Positions 49,279 through 61,400 of a DNA stretch of 64,000 nucleotides are shown here, one piece after another (the first letter of the stretch is position 1; every line of letters starts with the position of its first letter). The notes under the pieces were generated by a model. That model was not told the origin of the DNA. It searched no databases and was given only the letters and a program-made list of their open reading frames with translations. The position numbers were made by a program, and so were the translations under genes. Source of the DNA: Hirudinaria manillensis (Eukaryota > Annelida > Clitellata > Hirudinida > Hirudinidae); contig CM067528.1 in the NCBI GenBank assembly GCA_034509925.1, positions 10,143,501 through 10,207,500 on the forward strand. The letters are read 5' to 3'.

Positions 49279-50698
49279 TCACAGAATTGAACAACATTTG
49301 TTCGTCTTCTTTGCCTGTTTAATTTTGTTTTTTTCAATTTAAGATTGTAAGCGAAATAATTTCGATTGAGTTTTTTTATGCTAGATGTTTGTTAAGATGT
49401 TATTTATAAATCAATCTTATAATGAGAAGATGAACTCATAAACTCTTTCTATCAGTTCTATGTTGAGAGCAGCTGTTAGAAATGCCATAAATCTCGGTAA
49501 TTGAATGTAGATGTTGTTGAGATCTTTGCAAACTTATTCATTAAACAAATGTATTACGTGATTATTCAGCAACTACATAATAAGTTTAATAATCCTTAAT
49601 TATATCTAATTATCAAAGTTTCAATGACATCACAATTTGTGATCGAACTGACCGTCACGTAAAAGGCTTTGGCGGCTAAGCTGAGTTCTTCAGACTGCGC
49701 AACCAAGTCATCCAGTTTCTCGTCTCTTTTTAAAAGCGAATCGAGATTGCAAAACTGGAACAAACATTTGATATTTGCTAACAAAATATTAATAATATAC
49801 TGGAGTCAATGTTAAATTTAGTTTCTTTACACACAGAAAAAAAAGTATTTTTTTTGGTAGTCTAACAAAAGGTTGATTGCATTTCGACTTGAAATCAAAT
49901 ATTTGCAGACGAGTGAGCAAATAGCGGGAGTAAACCGATATGTACACGGAAGGAAGAATCGTGAATGTGTTGAGAAAATCTCCGCTTGAAAACTATTAAA
50001 TATATAATCTCCCGACTATGGAAGAAACATTCGCAATAAAAGAAATTTAAAAAATATATATTATTAATTAATAATAAATTTGACTCAAACCGGTATGTTT
50101 ACTTCTCCACACTAATTTGTACGTACAATTATTCTCGTCGACTTATATTTTAATTTTATAGGGAAAATTTCATCTATAAAAATGGCGCTACATAAATTAG
50201 ATACGCGTAATGACGATTTTAGTAATAATAATAGCATTATTACTTAGTAATACTAGCATTACTAGTAATAATAGTAATTATTATTCTTCTTAATGATAAC
50301 ACTAAAAATTAATATCCTGATCAACACCCTCATGAATAATGCATCGCATTTTAATAAAGATGCATATAAAATACATCCTGTCGGAAACTAATGGAACTTT
50401 GGCCTCGGAGCACGAAACTTGCGAACATCTCCGGCGATGGAAAAGTGATGACGATGACGACGACGATGACAATAATGGTGATGGCGATGATAATGATGAC
50501 GATGACAATAATGGTAATGATGATGAGGACGACGGCGATGATTACCATTTACCAGTTAATTGTTAGAAGTAATGAATTAGGTTGCAGTAATCAACATTAT
50601 TACTGAATATCAATGCGTTAAAATACTAAACTATTAAAGCACTCGTTTTGATATATAAATTGATATAAATTACAAATATAAATTGATATAAATAATTG

Positions 50699-50732
<34 letters not shown>

Positions 50733-52617
50733 TAATATATATATGTATATATATTATATATTAGTTTTATATATATAATACAACTCCCCACCATGACGTG
50801 TTTGGTTTCATCGACATCACTTTGCAATTTTAGCAGGGCATCAGCTTCACTCGGGTTCTGTAAGAAATGAAAGTGTTAACCTGTCCTTCCATCCATCCGT
50901 CCTTCCATCCACCTATCATCCGTCCGTTCATCCATCTATCTACGGGTTCACCAGGTGCGTTGGGTCAAACGTAATTCGGCAGCAATCATTCATGATCTGG
51001 ACCCGAAGAATTGTCATTGAGTCGAGAAATAAATGAAACGTTAAAACGAACGAACGACTGAAGGAAATAAAAGAGAAAAAAAAACAAAATAAAATAATAT
51101 TTGATTTTTTGAAAGCCATTTTTAGATTCACGATCACGTTGTTCTCGCCCAAAAATGGCGATTGTTTTTATTTTGCTTTAAGCTTCGAAACTGAAAATAA
51201 TCTCTTAAAATAAAATGATCAGATAAAATGATCAAAACCCTTATTAAAGTAAAGTAAAAATAAACAAAATAATTTCTAACTTGGTACTTGGCAAGAATGG
51301 CGTCCAATTCTTTGAAGTGGACAGAACTGGAAAAGTTAAGTTCATAATTTCATCATTTATTTGTTATCAGATCTCAATTTTTAGAACAGAAAAGATTAAT
51401 TTACAATGTCCAATAAATGCCTAAAACAAAACGAAACAATACAATACAAACCGAACAAAAACAAAAACAAATCTTATAAAAGAATACAAATTCGTCTTCC
51501 AAAAAATGCTTCAACAATTGCGCTTCGTTTCTTGTCGAAACTTTCCTCGAAATGGCGAATCTTCGAACGAAATTCTCACTTTGGAGGTGCCTTTTTGCAA
51601 CTTTCGAGAGAAAATTTCTGAGAAAACTCTCCAATAAACTGGAAAATAAAAATTAAAAGGAGACTTGGATTCAATTCCACTCATGTCATCATTTCCTGGA
51701 TTTTCTATTTTCTCGTCAGATGGCCAATTAAGAGCAATTTGAAATCATTTTAATTTGGGGCTTTTTCCTCTTAATAGCCGTTGGATTTTAGCAGTGAATA
51801 AAATTAATTAATTTTATATTTATTTATTAAAATTATTAATTAATTAATTAATTTTATATCGACATCGGTATAATGGAATTGTTTAAATGAAATATTTTAT
51901 TTCGACGATTAAATAAATTAGAATTTGTCGTAATCGTTATCGATTTGCAGATTAAATGTATTAAGTACTTGTCATAAAAGTGATTGATAATGGAATTTTG
52001 GGATGTCATCGAGTGAGTGAATGAATGAGTAGGCTGGGTGTATGGGTGAGTGAATGGGTAGATGGGTGTATGGGTGAGTGAGTGGGTTGCTGGGTATGTG
52101 AGTGAGTTATTACGGCAATAAAAATGACATAGCCACTATCTAATTCTTAATTAAATCATTAAAAACATCCGCAAACCAACCCTAACCCTACTGACGATGG
52201 CCAGGGCCACCCTGGCAGGGTACTCTGAATCAGTGATCAAAACCCCGGTCAGATCCCCACTAACAACGTGGCAAACGTAATCTACAATGAAACTCCTCCA
52301 ATAAATTACTCCACCTGTCGACAATTTTTTTTTAACTTCTCGGAGCGGAAAATTTAGTCGAGGATGCGTTCAAAGACGGAATTTGTAAATTTTTTCTTTA
52401 AATTTAAATTTTAATTTTAATTTTAACGAGCTCTTACAGAATTTGCTATTTGGAGAAATATAGAAATAAATTTAATAAATTTAAATATATAAATATTATT
52501 TACGTTATTGCAACTATATTAATAATTACAATATCAATTTTTATTATGGAAAATATTCATTTATTAATTATTTATTTAATAATTATTATTTTAAAATGCT
52601 ATGTCATAATAATAATA

Positions 52618-52654
<37 letters not shown>

Positions 52655-53698
52655 AGATACGCACCATAATATCAAATATCAATTGGTTCTAATATCCCCT
52701 GTGCCTTCATAAACAACAAGAGGACAATTTATACCTAGAATTGCCTGCGACTAAAAACAAAAACAAAGCAACAAACACAGGAAAAAGCAATTAAGCAAAA
52801 ATGGTTGAAATGTTTGCTGTTCAACAAACATCGCCTGAGAGCGAAGTAACAATTTAAGGTGATGAAAAGCGAAGTCCACTTTTAAACGAACTTTCAGAAG
52901 AATGATGGACAGAGTTTAAAAGAGAAGGAATACTTCAACAAATCAAAAAGGGGGACATTGGACAACGGCATTCAGCTAGGGTAAAGGATACCATTGGCAC
53001 CGCTCTGGGAATGAAAAGGTAGCGGCCAAAACTACAGATGGTTTTTCCCTGATACCCTATGAAGGACAGAATTAATTAACATGAGGTGAACTTGATAAGT
53101 TTATTTAGGAGGCAGGGTTTCAATGATGACTCACGTCACCAGACATAGGCAACTCCATCGTAATGCGTAATTAGACTATCGCTGGCAATCTTTGGTCTTT
53201 TGCTGGTTAATCAAAATTTAATGTTTTTATTTTTTAAGTTTCTCTCTTTGGCAGGTAAGAAAAACTGAAAGAAAATGTGGAGAACGTTTGGAACGAATAG
53301 GCGATCCTCAAACAGATTTTTGACAGATTTTCGAGCGAAGAATTCGAAATTAAAAATCTTAAAATGTCGTCAATTTTTCGTTTCCGATGTTTTAAAATTT
53401 CAAAACCTTCCTCCCTGACAGACAAATGGCGTCCGCTTTCGGTTTTCTCAGCCAACATTTTCCCACTGAACCTCATGAATTCACGGATACTGGAGAAAAA
53501 AATTAGAAAAAAAGATGGAAAAAATCCAATAAAATTTCAAATGAGTCACCGCCATCGATATTCTTAAAGGAATGCACACCTGCTCTGCTGGAAAAATCCG
53601 AACGAAGACAAGTCCGATGAGCTGGACAGAATCTTCGAAGTTCTCTGGCCAGTTTCCGTCTCGTCGACAAAGTATATGCTGGCATGGTACAGTTTCAT
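49279..53698 (-). CDS. YKT6: YKT6 R-SNARE (longin domain, prenylated)
   Basis: Eight exons: 53580-53698, 53407-53489, 52196-52281, 51580-51638, 51281-51326, 50792-50857, 49653-49754 and 49279-49314. They total 597 nt, coding 198 residues, the same length as human YKT6. YKT6 is a soluble R-SNARE acting in ER-Golgi, endosomal and autophagosome fusion. An N-terminal longin domain (MKLYHASIYF, FGFFQQSSIREFM, DYVCHV, DSEYPARVA) precedes the SNARE motif (VDETKHVM, LLKRDEKLDDLVAQSEEL) with the zero-layer Arg, then KAFYVT. The last exon, only 36 nt, encodes AKKTNKCCSIL and a stop, i.e. the paired Cys and CAAX box needed for palmitoylation and prenylation. Two donors are gtcagt, and exon 2 has the weak donor gttttg. 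All phases agree. The start is the first ATG and matches the family start. Confidence 0.95.
50449..50545. repeat. (GATGAC/GAYAAT)n trinucleotide tract
   Basis: A gatgacgatgacgacgatgacaataatgg tract within the YKT6 intron between exons 6 and 7. It gives long Asp/Asn or Met/Thr translations in several frames, which are repeat artefacts rather than genes. Confidence 0.9.
50697..50780. repeat. (AT)n microsatellite
   Basis: Nearly pure AT dinucleotide run immediately downstream (in gene sense) of the YKT6 exon 6 donor at 50792. Confidence 0.95.
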
Positions 53699-56600
53699 CT
53701 TTTCCAACCGATTTTCTACCACTTTGAAGCGGAAACTCTAAGCTAGAAATTAGCCGATGTTGAACATCGCTAATGCGACGATTTGCATTGAATGAAGGAT
53801 TCCGTGGCTACTACTCGATTCGCTTGACACGTGCAACCTTGTTGCTGTTGCCTTGGAAACGAGAACGACGCCGAGCGGGAGTTCCGTGAAAAGGAGCTGG
53901 AATCAAAGCGATGATTCAGAGTCGTGACTCACTGCCGCCCGACTGACGAAAGGATGGATTAAATAGCACGTGATTGCACGACGCAGTGCATGCATGGCAA
54001 TGCATGCGATGCATTCATGCGTCCGACCGCATCGGACCAGGTGGATACTCTCCTCCCTTCCAGATGGAAGAAGAAGAAGAAGAGATGAAGATGAAGATGC
54101 TTGTTGTAACCAAAGGCAATCTTCTTCGTCGTTAAAGAAAAAATGCTCTCCACTTTAATTTTGCTTAGTTCTGGAGTTCAATTCGCTTCTTAAGCCTGTC
54201 TGCGAATTGAATGATAAGAGACTCGTTATCCGGTTCTCAAGTAGGCGTTCCAGGATAACAACGTATTTCAATAGTTTCAATACAATCGAATTAAATTAAT
54301 CTAGCCAGGTACTTTCCACGAACCCGGTTTTACAAAGCCCTCCAGCTAACAAAGGAATGACCCAGGTGAACCCCATGGCGTTCTCTCCTTGCGCGCATCT
54401 TTCGACCAGGCTGCTATTACAAATACCGTCTGGTCTAGAGAAAAAAATCGATAATGACGAGATATATTTAGCTCGAGAGGACGTCAGTGTCGTCATCCAA
54501 TCATTTGGTAACAAAGGAGATGCAGTGACGCCCCCTCGGTCACGTGAGAAGTTTTTTTTTTTTAAATTCAGAGTGAGTTATGGCGGAACTGGTTGCGATC
54601 CGTGGCGTCTGCGAAGGTGTTGCGATGGATGGCTACGAAAACGATGGTGCTACGTCAGATGGTGGACGAGTTTTCTTTAACGCCTTCAACGCTCTCTTCG
54701 GCAGTCTGCCTATCAGAGGCGGGAGGGAGATAGGGAGGAGAAATAGGGACAATCATGAAAGAAATTCTTTCCCTGTTCCAACAAAACTAATCGATCAAAT
54801 ACACTTATCCTACAAATACACTTGTCCACAAACCCTATTTTCATTTTCTCTTACGTCTCTTGTGATCTCTAAGTTCTGCTCTCCCCACAGGCAGGACTGG
54901 GCTCAAACTCAGAATCATTACCATCACCGTCCAAGCGAGCGGTCAACATCCGGAGGCGAATAATTATTTTCGCTAATCGAAACCAAAAATCGCCAAAAAA
55001 AAACAAATTGATCGACTCTCAGATCGTACCTATTTCGGTCACGTTGAGATGCCGAGTTCAGAAGTACTGCATATTCCGCTCTTCCCTCTTGCACCAGGGA
55101 AAGATATGTCTAATTTCTAGTGGAAATACTAGGAACATAAAAATCGCTTTCCTATCTTACATCAACTTGCTCATCCCTTCTTAGCATCTCCTAAGCTTAC
55201 AAAAGCAGGGTCCCACCGGCTCAAACGTGCCTACCACCAACTAATCGCGGGATAATCGGACGAGTGACCAAAAGTCACTCAACAGTAAATTGACCTTCGG
55301 TGGAGACTGGAACACTGGAGGATCCCAGAGCAGTTTAAAGTACTACCTTTGAGTAAGAATATAGAAAACACCTTCACCAGACCAGCACGTAAGTCCCTAA
55401 ATAATGTGCTAACAAAGGCTAACATTACATTAGCATCTTACTTCTCAATCTTTCCCAACGAGGAGCCACAATTCGGCTCCTGATTACAAGATGATAAAAA
55501 CATGATTGGCCACCTTCCTTTAATCCTGGTCGAGATCATCATCACAATTCAGTTTTTTTGGTTGAAGAAGTAAACAGTACCACGATCCAAAGCAAATCGA
55601 GAGAAAAACAAAGTCTCAGCTTGAATGGAATGCACCCTAGAATTGAACTCAGGACAAAACTGACCGACTGACCAACCAACCAACCAACCAAACAAGTAAC
55701 TGACCAACCAGCCAACCAACCAACCAGCAATACGTTCATTGATGCTTGCTTAAGACAAAAAAAAAGGGACTGCAATTGACTAAATGAACAAATGCAATGA
55801 AAATCTCTAGAAAATAAATTGGAAAAAAGCATGTTTAATAAAAACAAAAGCCAAAAAAAATCTCTTAAATGAAAACATTCCAAAGAAAACATCCGAAGAT
55901 CTAAAAAAATCAACAACAACAACAACACGAACAGCCTCGGCTTCAAGCTAATAAACTAAACGACAGAATAATTCCTGGAAAACAAAGTGACTGGGAAAAG
56001 ATGTCAAAGATTTTCAACCGTAAAGCTCCGCCCCCTCCTCCGGGCCGCGACAATAAACAAAATAATCGTCTGCCGACACGATAATTTTACTCACGTATCT
56101 ACAAGTCCGACGCGTTCCTCCGTCGAGCGGCACGTCAGAAGTCGAGTGCGTGGGAGGTCGGAGGTCGCGCGTCGATCGTTTTAAACTTTGCAACGCAACT
56201 CCGGGACACGCCACGAACGGAACGACGGTCCGCGGTTCGCCGCCCGACTACAAAAAAGCAGTCGAGCGTAAAAAAAGGGAACATCAGTGAGATCTCCACG
56301 AAACCATGATTGCACCGACTACGAGGAAAACTGAATCCAAAAGCTCGGGGAAAATCGAGAAATAAAAAACGATAAACAATCGCAGACAAACGAATCATTT
56401 CCAAACGGAACTGTTCATCGACTGTTCGCCAACAACGAAGACGATGAAAAAACTCGAAGCATCGGCCATGATAGTTAAAGGGATGTTAGAAGGAATGTAT
56501 TGAGTAAGGTCCGTAAAGCGGGTCCTGTCGACGAAATACTCGGTTCGCATGTTTTAGTTCATAAGTTAAGTAATAATCGTTGACTTGACTTTGTCAAATC

Positions 56601-56859
56601 CTCATATTGTCAGATATGTTGACCACCCTTTAAATGTAAAGCAAAATAAGTAAAAAAAAAAAAAGAATCAGATGGACAGACAACCTGTCACGATTGCCAT
56701 CGTCATCATCATCGCCGTCGTCCTCATAGTTCGACCACTCTGGAAACAACAACCACTGCTACAATCACCACAAACATCACAATCATCACCACCACCACCG
56801 TCGTCGTCATCATCGTAGGTAAAGTTCCCTCGTCCATGCTGCAGGAGACATTTGTGCGA
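53699..56859. other. Interval between YKT6 and the syndecan-like gene
   Basis: Holds the YKT6 upstream region (several CpGs near 53820-53950, so a promoter is likely there), moderately GC-rich unique sequence at 54300-55500 that I cannot assign, an (AACC)n-like tract near 55660-55725, the CpG-rich candidate exon at 56095-56260, and the 3' flank of the syndecan-like gene with CATCAT/CACCAC runs (56700-56815). No coding gene is supported. Confidence 0.5.
56095..56260 (-). promoter_or_regulatory. CpG-rich candidate promoter/first non-coding exon
   Basis: This stretch is far richer in G+C and CpG (cgcgtcgatcg, gtccgcggttcgccgcccg) than the surrounding ~30-35% GC DNA. On the minus strand it ends in a strong splice donor, AGATAC|gtgagt, at 56095. 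No long coding frame is present. It would suit the 5' untranslated first exon of a minus-strand gene. Candidates are the spectraplakin, whose first visible coding exon has an acceptor at 42655, or an alternative start of YKT6. RNA evidence is needed to decide. Confidence 0.35.
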
Positions 56860-58469
56860 TCAAGCGTAGAACTCCTGCTGCAGCGGCTGCTGCAGTTGCT
56901 GTTGTAGGGAATAGAAGTGCTGGTCGGGGGCGTGGCCTCCCTCTTTGAGTCCCGCCCCTGCCGCAGTCCCGAATATCAGCGATCTGGTGCTCCTCCTCTC
57001 GGGAGCAGAGGAGTTGCTGTTGTGGGCAAGGGCGTAGGAACCTTCGTCCTTTTTCCTCATCCTGTACACAATGAACATGGCCACTAGCACTGCTCCAGCC
57101 AGACCCATCACCACCATCACCACAATGGCTGCCCGGGCAAAAAAGGAAAACGTTAACGAAATCTCGGACGAGGAAATGTCCGATTTATCACAATATTTTA
57201 ATAAATTATAAATATTAAATGATAAATAATAAATATTAAATTGATCCCAACTTTCGATTGAACGTGTGAATAAAGATGTTCAAAACCTGCAAGAAAGGCA
57301 GGATGGCTGGATGAGAAAGAAGCATTCTTGGAAAGGGAGTTTGTTGAGGCTGCTTTTTTGAAGATATCTAGAGATAAAAGTGACAAATAAATACAGATCA
57401 ATTACATCATAACATGGCAACACTAGTTAGAAGTTACGTAATAAATACTAACCAATTAAGTATGACTTGTTAATAACAATAAGTGAAAAATAAAACGATC
57501 AAAAACCAATCAATCAATACCAGGATTGAAGTTTTCGCACTGCTTGAACTCTGTGCCCGGGTGTCTCGACCCCTTCAGTTCCGTTCCATCTCTCGAAACA
57601 CACCAGCACCATGACTTGTGGCACTGCCTGGGCTCAAATTCACCCATGTTTGTGCACTGAGGAATGAAGGTGTCGATGCCCTTATTGTTGTTGTTGTCGT
57701 CGTCTTCTCCATTCGCAGATCCGATCTTTCGGATGGCCTGAGAGCACGGCCGAGAGTAGTACTCCTCTGGTGTTGTTTATAATTAATTTATTTACTCGAG
57801 ATCATCATCATCATCATCTCATTCTTCAGAAATTCCTTCAATAATATTAAGCTGAGAAATTGAAATTTAACTTATTGATTAAATTGATGCAATTTCTTAA
57901 CTCAATTGGCACTTTCTAACCATTGCCAAAAGTGTCACCATCTTCTACGTCATCGTCGTCCTCCTCTTCGCCTTCGTTTGGTTCTCCGTCATATCCAGAC
58001 ATGTCGTCGCTTCCTTCGTCGTAATGGCCCTCCTCATAATCATCGTATCCATCTCCACTATCCTCATCCTTGAAATGAGGTTGTAATTTATTTTATTAAC
58101 CATACATTTTTTTTTAATTACTATGAATGAATTAACAGGCACAATAACAGAGATACCATAAATAATTATAAAGACTTTAATAAGTCATCTTTAACATTCA
58201 TGCCACGTTTCAGTCATCATCACCATCATCATATTATTGAAAGCAACACTTGAAAAGACTTAACGTTTTGATCAACAGCAGTTGGTTATGATTTAACAAT
58301 TTCATGGAGGCAATGCCTGCCGTCCAATCAAATATTACGAATATTGATGCAAAAACAACTCTACAACAAATAAATAAGAATTTACCTCATCAGAATAGTC
58401 TTGCTGCGAACCTGCGATCATCAGCAGGCTAAAGGATAGGATCAGAAAGCAGTATCCTCTCAAATTCAT
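56860..58469 (-). CDS. Sdc: Syndecan-type transmembrane proteoglycan carrying a thyroglobulin type-1 domain
   Basis: Five exons, 58386-58469, 57921-58068, 57521-57766, 57287-57367 and 56860-57128, give 275 residues with consistent phases. Order: a signal peptide (GYCFLILSFSLLMIAG); an acidic ectodomain with two Ser-Gly sites in acidic context (DEDSGDGYDD, DDMSGYDGE), typical of heparan sulfate attachment; a full six-Cys thyroglobulin type-1 domain (PQCTNMGEFEPRQC, WCWCVSRDG, FKQCENF); a Ser-rich stalk; a transmembrane helix; and RMRKKDEGSYAL, the syndecan C1 motif. A variable region of about 50 residues follows and the protein ends in EFYA, the syndecan C2 PDZ ligand. The Tg1 exon is symmetric (phase 1-1), so it could have been inserted, or be skipped, without a frameshift. 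Syndecan ectodomains are normally unstructured; I know of none with a Tg1 domain. Confidence 0.9.
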
Positions 58470-61400
58470 GTTGTTATAAATTTATCGGTCAATAAAATTC
58501 TGTCGAGAAAACTCTACATCATAAGGTTCATCAGGACTAGAAAGAACCGTGTTGACGAGCAAATATCGTAGCATCGTCTAATACCACTGTGCCATTTTCG
58601 CAGATGCTAAAATTAGCAGCGAAGAAAATTTGAATCGCTAATGGCAGTGTGAACATTTAATATTTAATAAATCTTGCAAATTGAAATTTACGCGTTTTTA
58701 TTAAGTTTTATTTTTACAAATATCAACGATGTTATTATTGCAGTTATAGAATAATCTTTTTTTTAATCTCAATGAGAATGATTTGACCTTTTGGCATTCT
58801 GCTTATCATTTAGTTACTTTCCACTGGAATAAACTAAATAGAATAGATAATATATAGTCTTAATAAAGATTAACGAATATTATCACAATATAATATTGTA
58901 GCAATCTTTTTCAGAAATTTAAGCGTTCCTTGCCTTTCGCAGTTGTTTTTCTTCGATTAAGGCCGTTTTATGTGCATATTTGTATTCATTAATATTAATA
59001 TTATTCTCAACGAGGGATTACACGATTTCTATAATAGTCAACGTTGCTAGGCTAAAATAACATTAACTAAAGCGATTAACTTTTTCACTTTTGATTTTAA
59101 TATTTACTTTTCATTCGACAGCTTTCACTCTAAATTTAGCCATGACACAAACCATCACCACCTCCACCAAACTTTCTATCACCACTTACATCATGCAGTC
59201 TTCAGAGAAACACAATAATTTAAAAATTTATTAAATAAAAAAAATTAAATATTAATTATTAAAATCTGAGGCCAAGTCGAATGAGTAAATGATTAAATCC
59301 AAGATTTCTATACTTATTTTCAGTAATCTCTCTGATTACTTTCAATCTGTCTGTCACTCTAAGAATAACAAAAAAAGTGCCATTGGATAATCGACGTTCA
59401 CGTCTTTGCTGCAAAACAAAGCAAAAAAGAGAGACTGAACAAACGTGGATGAGCAGTGTTGGAGTGAGTCTTCAAGTGTTATGTCCTTCGAATACTCGGA
59501 AGTTGATGATTTCAAGTGAGTTGGAAATGTCTGCTGGTTAGATTGGCGCCATATCTTGGATAAAAGGATTTTTTGCATTTCTGGTGTTTACAAGCATCAA
59601 CATTATCTCATTCCTTAATCGAATTTTCCGTTCCGATATTTCGTTCAACAATGGAAAAAATTCTTTTTGCAATTATATACAATTATATACAATTATATAC
59701 ATTTTGTGCCCTTTTGAATAAAATTGTCTACGACAAAACGTGGTGGGAAACTATAAGGATGTGTTTTTCATCTTTTTTTTTGTTTCGCTTTCGCTTTCTT
59801 AACCGATCAAGCGGAAATTTACAGGCGGCAGTGTCTGACTTGCCTCCATAATTTACGTACTGGAGATGTTTGCATGGAGGCCTATTAATATCTCTCGCAA
59901 TCGGTCATTTCCCACTCCGGCCACGCCTTAATAATCGTCCCCTGTTCTTTCTTTATTTTCCATCCATCAATCGTATTTCAATCCATCCGACCATCCATCC
60001 AGCCATCAGCTCATTCCTTCATCACTCGGTCATTCATTCGGCCAGCCATTTATCAATTCACTCATAAATCATAAACTCCTGGTCTTGTCATTCAATTTAA
60101 CATTTTCAATTCAAACGAAGACGACGACGACGACGATTATGGCGATGACGATTCCCTTTTTCTGTCCACCAAGTCATGAAAAATAAAAGGTGCGACCCAA
60201 CAATCCATCACGTTTTGCACGATTTTGCCGCCACTTTTTGCAATTTCGAACAATCGTCTGCTTTTTTTTTGCTTTTTTTCCTTCACTGACGGAAATGTTC
60301 CCCACTTTTAATGAATTTATAAATTGGGATGAAAAATGAATCACAATTCAATTTTTTGTTTTGTTTTGATAATCGATGTGATTGACTCGATTGATTGACT
60401 GAAGTTGTCAATAAGTTTTTTACAACCTTCGAAATTAATTTTGTTTTTTGGTCAGAAATAAATTCGTTTTGAAATCTTTGTTGCGATAATTGAGTTCTTT
60501 GAGTTCAGCGCTAAGGCTTGTCATTTAGGGTGGAAGACATAAGTCACAATTCTTTCCATTTGGACATTTATTAACCTTTTTCCATCCATCATTTGATTTT
60601 TCCATCCATCCGTCCGTCCATCAATCCTTCCGTCCATCCCTCCATCCATCCGTCCATCCATCCAACGATCCCTAAGTCAGTTCAAGTGAGTTTCCCTCCG
60701 TGAAAAGATGGGACCTTTCCATTCTCAGTCGTGAATATAAATGGAATTATTTCCCTTCCCTGACTTATCATCGTTTCGTTACCGTCGATTCATCATTTGT
60801 TCCTCTTCATTCGTTCATTCGATCAATCATTCCTTTATTTATTCATTTATTCATTATTCTTCCACTCTTCTTCTTCATCTCCTTCCATTCCACTGACTTT
60901 TCAGTCAACCCTGTCTTCAAATGTCATCAACAAGTCATGGTCTTGTAATCAAAATTTCACTCACTCACGGATCCACCCAACCACCCGATTTCCATATTCA
61001 GTGCATCCTCATTCTTTTCAGTCGTTCATAAAAAAAAGAAATAATTTTTTCCTTCTGCTCCAAAGAACATCGAAGTTGTCTTTTTTTTTGTTAATTGTTT
61101 GTGATTTTTTATCGAAATTATGGAATATTATTTACTCTTTTATTTATTTAAATTATTTATTTGTTTAATAATTAATAATATTATTTAACTTTAATATTAA
61201 TTTTTACGAATATTATTGCCAACGTGTTTTTATGAAATAGGCTTTAATTAAAGACGACAGAATTATTTAAGAATTTTTCTTGTTTACGTCACTTTATTTT
61301 CAGAGGATCCACCGAAAGAGAAGTTTGTTTTTTCTCGTTATTGTTCAATAAATCGACGAAAATACTTTTACACGAGCGAACAAAGATCATGATATGTTTT

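Noticed and set aside
50339..50606. Asp/Asn-rich and Met/Thr-rich frames in the YKT6 intron
   Set aside because: Direct translations of the GAT/GAC trinucleotide tract.
54580..54963. Plus-strand frame starting MAELVAIRGVCEG
   Set aside because: Short, no recognisable domain, no clear splice partner. Kept only as part of the unassigned block.
54995..55060. Resemblance of ctctcagatcgtacctatttcggtc to U5 snRNA loop-flanking sequence
   Set aside because: The invariant U5 loop (GCCUUUUAC) and an Sm site in the right place are missing.
55620..55730. Possible tRNA-derived SINE on the minus strand (gagttcaattct resembles a B box)
   Set aside because: No A box at the expected distance; the flank is an (AACC)n-like simple repeat.
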